A stretch of DNA of 55,641 nucleotides, from positions 1 to 55,641 of the forward strand of contig NZ_BOMY01000032.1 in NCBI RefSeq assembly GCF_016862435.1, read 5' to 3'. The position numbers and the translations under genes were made by a program. Of the stretch, positions 49,696 through 55,641 are shown one piece after another (within the stretch, counting starts at the first letter, position 1; each line of letters starts with the position of its first letter). The notes below the pieces were generated by a model, which made no database searches, was not told where the DNA came from, and saw only the letters and a program-made list of their open reading frames with translations. Source of the DNA: Paractinoplanes tereljensis (GTDB lineage: Bacteria; Actinomycetota; Actinomycetes; Mycobacteriales; Micromonosporaceae).

Positions 49696-50202
49696 ATGAC
49701 CAAGATCCGGCCCCTCGACTATCTGCTCGCCGCCCTGATGACCGCCGCCGGCGTCTTCCTGATGTGGGGGAACATCACCGCCGGCGACGACCCCTCGCTG
49801 ATCCATCCGGCGTCGACCGATTCCTGGCTGATCGTGCCGGCCTTCCTGCTGGTCACCGTGCCGATCCTGTGGCGCCGGTGGAACCCGGCCGCGATCGCCG
49901 GGATCACCGCTGTCGCCACCGGCCTGCACGTGCTGGCGTTCGGCTGGCTCACCCGCTGCGGCGTGGTACTACCGCTGGCGTTCGCCCTCGCGTACGCCAT
50001 CGCCCGCTACGCCCGCGGTCGCCGCGATCACCTGCTCGGCCTGGCCGCGATCGTGGTCCTGCTGGTGATCACGCTGTTCCGGGACTCGTCGGCCGACCTT
50101 GCCGGGGCGTTGCCGATCGCTCTTCCGGGCGCCGCCCTCTTCTACGGGGCCGGGTGGCTGGTACAGACTCGAGTCAGCAAGAAGCAACCGGTGACCGTGT
50201 GA
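49696..50202 (+). CDS. Hypothetical membrane protein, first gene of the sensor operon
   Basis: 168 aa with about five helices (RPLDYLLAALMTAAGVFLMW; SWLIVPAFLLVTVPILW; GITAVATGLHVLAFGW; PLAFALAYAIARY; LLGLAAIVVLLVITLF). It looks like the membrane sensor half of the kinase gene downstream without any kinase part: both share a DPSLIHP/DTHSWW-type loop and the phrase LFGWVTRCG/AFGWLTRCG. It probably arose by duplication and truncation. ATG at 49696 follows GGGAGAACGAC. It ends 11 bp before the next start. Confidence 0.75.
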   Translation: MTKIRPLDYLLAALMTAAGVFLMWGNITAGDDPSLIHPASTDSWLIVPAFLLVTVPILWRRWNPAAIAGITAVATGLHVLAFGWLTRCGVVLPLAFALAYAIARYARGRRDHLLGLAAIVVLLVITLFRDSSADLAGALPIALPGAALFYGAGWLVQTRVSKKQPVTV

Positions 50203-50213
50203 GGGAGCCGACC

Positions 50214-51350
50214 ATGGCTGGCGTCAAGGGCCGCGACTGGCTGCTCGCAGGAGTCCTGACCGCGCTCGGCGCGCTGCTGGCCGTGATGAACGTCGTCTCG
50301 TCCGACGCCGAGACCGCGCGCGAGGTCGCGGCCGGCGCGATGGCCCACGCCACCGACACCCATTCGTGGTGGCAGGTGCCGGTGTTCGCGGCGGCGTTCG
50401 TGCCGGTGCTGTGGTGGCGGCGGAGCGTGCTGGTCGCGGTGAGCGTCTCGCTCGGCGTCATGGTGCTGCACGACCTGCTGTTCGGCTGGGTGACCCGGTG
50501 CGGGGCCGCGCTGCCGCTGGCGTTCGTGTTCGCGTTTCTCGGGGCGCTGTCCTATGCCCGTACCAAAGCCTTGGTCTCTGGTCTTCTGGCCGTTTTTCTG
50601 ACCGTCGCGGTGCTGGTGGTGGACGCGTCGGCCGGGCCGGGCGCGCTGGTCCTGGCGCTGCCGGTGTTGTTGATCGTGTTCGGGGTGGGCCGGGCCGCGC
50701 GGCACCGGTCGGCGCTGAACCGGCAGCTCAAGGCCCGCGACGAGGAGCTGCGGCAGCTGCGCGACGACCGGGCCGCGCTGATCGTGGCGGACGACCGGGC
50801 CCGGCTGTCCCGGCAGCTCGACGGCCTGCTGCAGGAGCGCCTCGACGAGCTGACCATCGCGGCCGAGGCGGCCCTCGACCTGCCGCCGGAGGGAAGGCGG
50901 GCCGAGTTCCGGTCGATCGAGGAGGGTGGCCGGCGGACCATGGACGACATGCGGGAGATCGTCGGGCTGCTGCGCGGCGGCGAGGTCGCGCTGGCGCCGG
51001 CGCCGACCGTCGCGCACCTGGACGCGCTGCTGGCCCGGCACCGCTCGCCGCAGTCCCGGCTCTCCGTGACCGGCGACCCGCGATCGCTGCCGGCCGCGGT
51101 CGAGCTCTCCGCCTACCGCATCGTCGAATATCTGGTGACCGCGCTCGACGAGCGTCCGGTGCAGGTGGCGGTGCGGTTCGCGGACGACGCGCTGGAGATC
51201 CGGGTGCAGGGCTCGGTCGGGCGGGGCGCCGACATGCGGGCCGCCGTGGCCCGGGTGCGCGAGCGGGCGAAGCTGCACGCCGGCTCGGTCGACGTGAAGC
51301 TCGCGCGCGGCGCGGCCCGCGTGGTGGCTCAGCTGCCCGTCCTGGGGTGA
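50214..51350 (+). CDS. Degenerate sensor histidine kinase
   Basis: 378 aa. The N-terminal membrane domain has about five helices, similar to the preceding protein. A coiled coil (LNRQLKARDEELRQLRDD) leads to a HisKA_3-like helix pair, ADDRARLSRQLDGLLQERLD, where the normal RELHD is RQLDG. The phospho-accepting His is therefore missing. The ATPase N-box region reads YRIVEYLVTALDERP, lacking the usual Asn, and the G-boxes are not evident. It is probably a pseudokinase that dimerises with or modulates the intact kinase encoded next. ATG at 50214 follows GAGGGAGCCGACC. The stop overlaps the next start (GTGA). Confidence 0.82.
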   Translation: MAGVKGRDWLLAGVLTALGALLAVMNVVSSDAETAREVAAGAMAHATDTHSWWQVPVFAAAFVPVLWWRRSVLVAVSVSLGVMVLHDLLFGWVTRCGAALPLAFVFAFLGALSYARTKALVSGLLAVFLTVAVLVVDASAGPGALVLALPVLLIVFGVGRAARHRSALNRQLKARDEELRQLRDDRAALIVADDRARLSRQLDGLLQERLDELTIAAEAALDLPPEGRRAEFRSIEEGGRRTMDDMREIVGLLRGGEVALAPAPTVAHLDALLARHRSPQSRLSVTGDPRSLPAAVELSAYRIVEYLVTALDERPVQVAVRFADDALEIRVQGSVGRGADMRAAVARVRERAKLHAGSVDVKLARGAARVVAQLPVLG

Positions 51351-52456
51351 GCGGCGTGGCGATCCTGCTGGTGCTGCTCGTGGTGGTGCTGCCGACCGCT
51401 TGGCACGGCTGGCCGCCCACGATCACCGGAAACCTTCTCACCGCCTGCTTGATCGCGAGCGGGCTGGCCCTGCGATGGTGGCGCAGCCACCCGCGGGCCG
51501 TGGCTCTGACCGGCGGCGCGCTGTGGCTGGCGGGCGCGGCGGTCGCCGGTCAGGGCTGGTTCCCCGATTCCGCGTTCGTGCTGCTGGCGCTGCTGTCCAC
51601 GGTCGCGGCGCTGGGTTTCCGCAGCCCGTGGGCGGGCGCGGGTTTGGTCGGCTATCTGGCCGCGCTCTATCTGACCGCGGGGGCGACCAACCCGGTCCCG
51701 CTGATCATGTTCGGGGTGCCCGGGTTTCTGGCCGGCACGATCCTGCGGCTGCGCAGAGAGACCGCCGACCAGCTTGCCGAGCGCAACCGGGAACTGGAGG
51801 AGGAGCGGGAGCTCTTCGCCGAGCTGGCCCTGCACCAGGAGCGAGCCCGGATCGCCGCCGAGCTGCACGACATCATCGGCCACGCGATCAGCGTGATGAT
51901 CATCCAGGCGGCGGCCGGGCAACGGCTTGTCGACCGCGACCCGGCCGGGGCCCGGGCCGCTCTCGAAGCCATCGCCGAGTCGGCCCGGCAGGGTCGCGGC
52001 GACCTGCGGCGCCTGGTCGACCTGCTCGGCGGCACCGAGGTGGGCGGGCCCGACCTGGCGCTGATCGAGGAGGTCGTCACCCGGGCGGCCCGCAGCGGTC
52101 TCGACGTGTCGTGCCGGTTCGAGGGGTCCCGCGACGGGGTGGCCGGGCCGGTCGCCCACCTCGCGTTCCGGGTGGTGCAGGAGAGCCTGACGAACGCCCT
52201 GCGCTACGCGCCGGGCTCGGCGGTGCGGGTCACGGTGAGCGGTTCGGAGCGGCATTTGGCGGTACGCGTGGAGAACGACCCCGCCGCCGCGGAACCATCC
52301 GGAGTGCCCGGCACCGGCCGCGGCCTGACCGGTCTGCGCGAGCGGATCCAGCAGCGCGGCGGCCAGTTCACCGCCGGGGCGACCGAGCGGGGCGGCTGGC
52401 TGGTACGAGCGAGCCTCCCGAGTGATATGCCGGATAAACGCGGTTTAACCGGATAA
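51347..52456 (+). CDS. NarL-type sensor histidine kinase
   Basis: 369-aa active-looking kinase. About five helices (residues 5-135) and a coiled coil (AERNRELEEERELFAELALH) precede the HisKA_3 box QERARIAAELHDIIGHAISV with His174. N-box VVQESLTNALRYAPG and G-box GTGRGLTGLRERI are present. A degenerate D-box (VENDPAAAEP) replaces DDG. GTG at 51347 overlaps the degenerate kinase stop by 4 nt. It presumably phosphorylates the divergent NarL-type regulator, with the pseudokinase and the membrane protein as modulators. Confidence 0.9.
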   Translation: MSGVAILLVLLVVVLPTAWHGWPPTITGNLLTACLIASGLALRWWRSHPRAVALTGGALWLAGAAVAGQGWFPDSAFVLLALLSTVAALGFRSPWAGAGLVGYLAALYLTAGATNPVPLIMFGVPGFLAGTILRLRRETADQLAERNRELEEERELFAELALHQERARIAAELHDIIGHAISVMIIQAAAGQRLVDRDPAGARAALEAIAESARQGRGDLRRLVDLLGGTEVGGPDLALIEEVVTRAARSGLDVSCRFEGSRDGVAGPVAHLAFRVVQESLTNALRYAPGSAVRVTVSGSERHLAVRVENDPAAAEPSGVPGTGRGLTGLRERIQQRGGQFTAGATERGGWLVRASLPSDMPDKRGLTG

Positions 52457-52459
52457 TCT
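52454..52459 (+). promoter_or_regulatory. Candidate leaderless -10 (TAATCT)
   Basis: TAATCT ends 6 nt before the GTG at 52466. The GTG has no Shine-Dalgarno sequence. It overlaps the 3' end of the histidine kinase gene. Confidence 0.45.
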
Positions 52460-52465
52460 GACCGA

Positions 52466-52999
52466 GTGCATCTGATCGTCGAGGTCGGCAGCCGGCTCGA
52501 ATCGGACGTCAGTTGGCCGGAGGGCGCCGCCCTGACGATGTTCTCGGGCGAGCCGGTCCAGCTGATGATCTTCTTGAGCCGGCCGCATCCGCTGGAAGTC
52601 CAGGCCGTGTCGGCGGAGCCCACCCAGTTCGCCTGGGTCGACGGCGAGGACGCCGGCGTGCTGCTCTATCGCCTCGGCCCGGTCCTGGGCTGGTCCCAGG
52701 TGCCGTACTCGCCGCACCTGTTCGATCCCGAGGACGGCCTGCCCGGGGTGGACGTCGACCCGGTCGTGCAGATCGTCCTGGTCGACCGGGACACCAACAC
52801 CGTGCAGGCGATGCACCGGGTGAGCTGGCCGGAGGAGTTCGCCGGGCAGGTCCGCGCGTCGGTGGTCCGGATGCGCGACTCGTTGCACACCCAGGCCGCT
52901 TACGAGCACGCCCTGGCGGCGCTGCAGCGCCGCTTCCCGTCGCCGGAGGACCTGGTCACCGACCGCGCCGACGCGCACTGCACGGCTACTCCCCGTTAA
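52466..52999 (+). CDS. Hypothetical protein
   Basis: 177-aa soluble acidic protein, not recognised. The N-terminal half is strand-rich (HLIVEVGSRLESDVSWPEG; PVQLMIFLSRPHPLEVQAVS). The middle contains LLYRLGPVLGWSQVPYSPHL and VQIVLVDRDTNTVQAMHRVS. The end is helical (AYEHALAALQRRFPSPEDLV). Codon use is normal for the genome and the reading frame is consistent, so I consider it real. It converges with the GH76 gene with a 4-bp overlap of stop codons (TTAA). Confidence 0.65.
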   Translation: MHLIVEVGSRLESDVSWPEGAALTMFSGEPVQLMIFLSRPHPLEVQAVSAEPTQFAWVDGEDAGVLLYRLGPVLGWSQVPYSPHLFDPEDGLPGVDVDPVVQIVLVDRDTNTVQAMHRVSWPEEFAGQVRASVVRMRDSLHTQAAYEHALAALQRRFPSPEDLVTDRADAHCTATPR

Positions 53000-54444
53000 G
53001 CTGCATTCAGCAGATCAAGGGCGCTGTGCTGGCAGCCGTGGTTGGTGCCGCGGAACGGGCCGGCCCAATGTGACCCGTACGCGTCAAGGGTGTCTCTGTC
53101 GTTGTTGAAAGCGCTGTCGGCGTTGCGCTGCAGGTAGGCGTTGTAGGCGCCGCCGGTCGCGGCGTTGAGCACGCCCAGCCCGCGGATCGCGGCGCCCTTG
53201 AACGAGACCCCGTCGCCGCTGCACGCGTCCGGCTCGTTCGGTTCCCGCAGGATGCCGCCGGGGGAGAGGTAGCCGCTGGTGGTCATCGCGTCGCCGATCC
53301 GGCGCGCGGTGGCGAGCGCGGCGGCATCCCCGGTCAGCCGATTCAGTTCGACCAGGGCATTGATCAAAACCCCCTGGTTGTACGTCCATGTCACGTCACC
53401 GTTGTTCGCGCAGGTCGTCAGGTTGATGCCGTCGTTGACCAGGTTCTGGCCGTTCAGCATGCCGGTGCCTTGGAACCAGTTCCACCCCGCCTGGGCCCGC
53501 TGCCGATAGACCGTGTCGCCGCCGATCCGCCGGCTCAGCGCGGCGTTGAGCTGGATGTAGAGGCTGTTCGGGATGGCGTTCTTGACCGTCCGCGAGGTGT
53601 TCCAGTAAACGCCGCCGCCGCAGCGGGTGTCCCAGTACGCGTACATCCAGTCGGCGTCGGCCCTCGCGGTGTTCAGGTAGCGGCTGTCCCCGGTCAGGTC
53701 GTAGGCCGCCACCCAGGCCAGGCCCCACCAGCCGGTGTCGTCCAGGTACTCGTTGCGGAACTGGCCGAGCGCCGCGTTGACCTGCTTGTCGTAGGTGCTC
53801 GCGATCGCGTACCGGTAGCTGTTCATCCCGCTGCGCTGGATGTTGCCGATGATCGCGGTTAGCGCGTTCGCCCCGGTCCACCAGCCGTTGGTGTCGAACA
53901 GCCCGGTGCCGCGGTCGAAGCGCATCATCAGCGCGGTGGCCGCCGCGGTCCGCCGGTCCCAGGCGTTCCAGGTGCTGCGGGTCCAGGCCGTGCAGGCGAT
54001 CTCGGCCCGGTCGCCGGCCTTGCCGCAGGCGCGCAGCGCGCCGACCCCGTTGGTGCCCCAGTCGTCGACGTTGAACTGCCCGGTCCGCCCCGCGGTGGTG
54101 TATCCCAGCTTGGAACCGCCGGCCCAGCCGCGCCCGCCGTCGAACGACCGGTCCAGCCACACCTCGTCGCCGGCCTGGCCGTTCTCGATCGAGGCCCAGC
54201 CCATCGCGTCGGTGTCGTTGACGTGCACCTTGAGGACCCGGCCGTAGATGCTCGCGGTGACCGGCACCCGGTCGGCCGGGGCGAGCGCCGGATCCCGCCC
54301 GTCGCAGTACCGATTGCACACGACGGCCGCCGCCGCAACCGGCGTGACCAGGGACGCGGCCGCGACCAGGGCGGCAACTCCGGCGCTGAGGAACATAAAG
54401 TTAACAAACCTATTAGATTGTTGCCTGTCAATGCGCTGGGGCAC
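52996..54444 (-). CDS. Secreted GH76 endo-alpha-1,6-mannanase
   Basis: About 482-aa exported enzyme. The signal peptide has its hydrophobic core at FLSAGVAALVAAASLVTPVA. A Cys-containing beta-domain of about 130 residues follows (NRYCDGRDPALAPADRVPVT; DEVWLDRSFDGGRGWAGGSK). The (alpha/alpha)6 GH76 barrel begins with RTAAATALMMRFDRGTGLFD and has the family's catalytic Asp pair in YLDDTGWWGLAW; later markers are WNTSRTVKNAIPNSLYIQL and DVTWTYNQGVLINALVELN. GTG at 54444, six nt after GAGG, is the preferred start; TTG at 54456 and ATG at 54396 are alternatives. The upstream TAATAGGTTTGTTAAC is AT-rich and may be an operator. It cuts fungal mannan backbones and complements the GH92 enzyme. Confidence 0.92.
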   Translation of the reverse strand: MPQRIDRQQSNRFVNFMFLSAGVAALVAAASLVTPVAAAAVVCNRYCDGRDPALAPADRVPVTASIYGRVLKVHVNDTDAMGWASIENGQAGDEVWLDRSFDGGRGWAGGSKLGYTTAGRTGQFNVDDWGTNGVGALRACGKAGDRAEIACTAWTRSTWNAWDRRTAAATALMMRFDRGTGLFDTNGWWTGANALTAIIGNIQRSGMNSYRYAIASTYDKQVNAALGQFRNEYLDDTGWWGLAWVAAYDLTGDSRYLNTARADADWMYAYWDTRCGGGVYWNTSRTVKNAIPNSLYIQLNAALSRRIGGDTVYRQRAQAGWNWFQGTGMLNGQNLVNDGINLTTCANNGDVTWTYNQGVLINALVELNRLTGDAAALATARRIGDAMTTSGYLSPGGILREPNEPDACSGDGVSFKGAAIRGLGVLNAATGGAYNAYLQRNADSAFNNDRDTLDAYGSHWAGPFRGTNHGCQHSALDLLNAA

Positions 54445-54564
54445 CGGCTGCCTCAATGGGCAATCGATACTTCCCGGATGTCTCCGCAGATTTAAGGCTT
54501 CTTTATGACAGCCCTCGATACCGTCCTGCGATCAAGACGGATGACGAGTCGATCGAGGTTTCTG

Positions 54565-54954
54565 ATGGTGTCAGTCATGGCTGAACGACGTCCGCGGCAG
54601 CTCGACGCGCTGACCGGCCGGAAGCTGGAATACGTGCGACTCGACTCGACGGTGGTGCTCGGCCTGTCCGGCGGCGGCCAGATAGTGATCGAAACCCCGG
54701 CCCTGCTGGTAAGCCCCGACGGCCCGTTCGCCGTGCTCCCCGGCGTAACGTCCTCAGACGCCCTGGCCACGCTGCTGGGCGACGCCGTGACCAGCGCCCG
54801 AGCCCGCGAAACCGGCGAACTGGAGATCACCTTCGCCAGCGGCGCCCGCCTGCTGGTAGGCGCCGACGACGACTACGAGTCCTGGGCGGTAATAGGCCCC
54901 ACCGGCCTGCTGATCGTCTGCCTGGCCGGCGGCGAACTAGCAGTCTGGGGCTGA
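54565..54954 (+). CDS. DUF6188-like hypothetical protein
   Basis: 129-aa soluble protein with the pattern I associate with DUF6188: RKLEYVRLDSTVVLGLSGGG, IVIETPALLVSPDGPFAV and a C-terminal ESWAVIGPTGLLIVCLAGGE. It is mostly beta, and the function is unknown. ATG at 54565 is chosen because GAGG lies six nt upstream; the frame is open to 54505 but those 20 residues look non-conserved (Arg/Ser-rich). It is monocistronic and precedes the terminal repeat array. Confidence 0.75.
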   Translation: MVSVMAERRPRQLDALTGRKLEYVRLDSTVVLGLSGGGQIVIETPALLVSPDGPFAVLPGVTSSDALATLLGDAVTSARARETGELEITFASGARLLVGADDDYESWAVIGPTGLLIVCLAGGELAVWG

Positions 54955-55074
54955 CCACCCACCCAACACGCAGGCCCACCCATCCCAAACAGAAACCCCA
55001 CAACCCCGACCCGGCCCGCCGACCCGGCCGCCCGCGCCGGCCCGCCGCTCCGGTCGCCCGCGCCGACCCAAGGC

Positions 55075-55641
55075 GCGATCTTGTGGGGTTTGCCGCGCGG
55101 CCCGTACAGAATTTCCACAACCTCGGCCGGCCGCGCCGTGTCGGCCGCGTCTCGTGATCGTTGAGCGCAGCTCGCGCTGCGCCGCCGACGCGATCTTGTG
55201 GTTCTGCTGCACGGCCCGGACAGGATTTCCACAACCTCGACCAGCCATGCGCCGTCGCCGCCGCCGACCCACGCTCGTGTCTCGCCGAAGGCGCGATCTT
55301 GTGGCTTTGCTGCACGGCCTGGACGGGATTTCCACAACCTCGACCAGCCATGCGGCGTCGGCTCTACCGACCCGCGCCCGCGTCTGGCCGAAGGTGCGAT
55401 CTTGTTGGTCCGCTGCGCGGTCCGCACAGAATTTCCACGACCTCGGTCGGCTGCGTCTCGTGCCGGCTGCGTCTCTTGCCTGTTGCTCGCGCTCGCGCCG
55501 CGCCCCGGCGCGATCTTGTGGGTCCGCTGCGCGGTCCGCACGGGGTTTCCGCAACCTCGGCCGCGCCGTACCAGCCGCGTCTCGTTGCTCGCGCTCGCGC
55601 CACACCGTGCGGCGCGATCTTGTGGGTTTGTTGTGCGGCCC
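55075..55641. repeat. Array of six regularly spaced repeats (last one cut by window end)
   Basis: Units start at GCGATCTTG: 55075, 55190, 55293, 55396, 55510 and 55614 (spacing 115, 103, 103, 114, 104). Each has a 50-51-bp core that opens GCGATCTTGTGG and closes TTTCCACAACCTCG, so TTGTGG and CCACAA form inverted arms around about 28 bp. Spacers of 53-64 bp are partly alike (GCCGACCCACGC, CGCGTCTCG, GCTCGCGCTCGCG). Minus-strand frames through it give Arg-rich repeats and are not genes. Nothing else is recognisable from 54955 to the window end. Confidence 0.85.

Noticed and set aside
55112..55120. DnaA-box cluster indicating oriC
   Set aside because: The match is only 7 of 9, it belongs to the repeat core, and no dnaA, dnaN, rpmH or other origin genes are nearby. 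It is kept only as a titration hypothesis.
54827..55605. Overlapping minus-strand frames encoding Arg-rich proteins with repeated WKSCPGRA / VEILCGPR phrases
   Set aside because: They are translations of the repeat array in several frames at once. No ribosome sites are present and frames interrupt between units.
55075..55641. Possible CRISPR array
   Set aside because: The conserved cores are about 50 bp and variable, the spacing is over 100 bp, spacers resemble one another and no cas genes are present.

Overview
This is a very GC-rich, gene-dense window from an actinobacterium. A Micromonosporaceae relative such as Actinoplanes or Micromonospora fits best. The evidence is frequent GTG and TTG starts, ATGA/GTGA gene overlaps, twin-arginine lipoproteins, an ECF sigma factor resembling mycobacterial SigC, NB-ARC and MEDS signalling proteins, and an actinobacterial SAM-IV-like riboswitch. 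I see no rRNA, tRNA, CRISPR array, transposase or phage gene.

Layout. 1-5.3 kb is an extracytoplasmic copper/heme module: a PepSY membrane protein, then CopC, a Dyp peroxidase and a PCuAC copper chaperone on the minus strand, divergent from a SigC-like sigma factor. 5.3-7.2 kb holds an Mrr-like protein, an MBL-fold hydrolase and a small unknown. 7.2-17.6 kb is a nine-gene minus-strand operon with almost every junction overlapping by 4 nt. It encodes a peptide/nickel-type ABC importer, an MSOX-family flavin oxidase, three luciferase-like flavin monooxygenases and a GNAT acetyltransferase, and a SAM-IV-like riboswitch precedes it. I read it as sulfur salvage from an organosulfur amine, comparable in logic to the Bacillus N-acetyl-cysteine-conjugate (cmo/ytm) pathway. 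A TetR regulator with a cysteine-rich tail is divergent from it. 18.6-23.6 kb is a second minus-strand operon: luciferase-like monooxygenase, CPA2 antiporter, halogenase-like flavoprotein and secreted intradiol dioxygenase.

23.8-29.1 kb is one 1751-residue protein fusing a Ser/Thr kinase, a AAA/STAND ATPase, two GAF-like regions and a diguanylate cyclase; a CRP-like site lies upstream. 29.2-35.3 kb has a secreted GH92 mannosidase behind two operator-like inverted repeats, a DUF6394/RCK potassium channel pair and a histidine kinase. 35.4-36.5 kb is an AT-richer, probably acquired membrane-protein gene. 36.7-43.4 kb has a kinase-fold protein, a lipoprotein, NH3-type NadE, a tiny membrane protein, a short NB-ARC regulator and a large secreted alpha/beta hydrolase. 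43.5-52.5 kb is signalling-rich: MEDS-ATPase, GGDEF-EAL protein, LysM-tailed heme peroxidase, NarL-type regulator, and a degenerate plus an intact histidine kinase. 52.5-55 kb has an unknown protein, a GH76 mannanase and a DUF6188-like protein. The window ends in an array of 103-115 bp-spaced repeats.

Connecting themes are cell-envelope copper and heme enzymes, sulfur salvage gated by SAM, c-di-GMP signalling (two proteins), and alpha-mannan breakdown (GH92 plus GH76). Convergent genes commonly overlap at their 3' ends, and several genes look leaderless.
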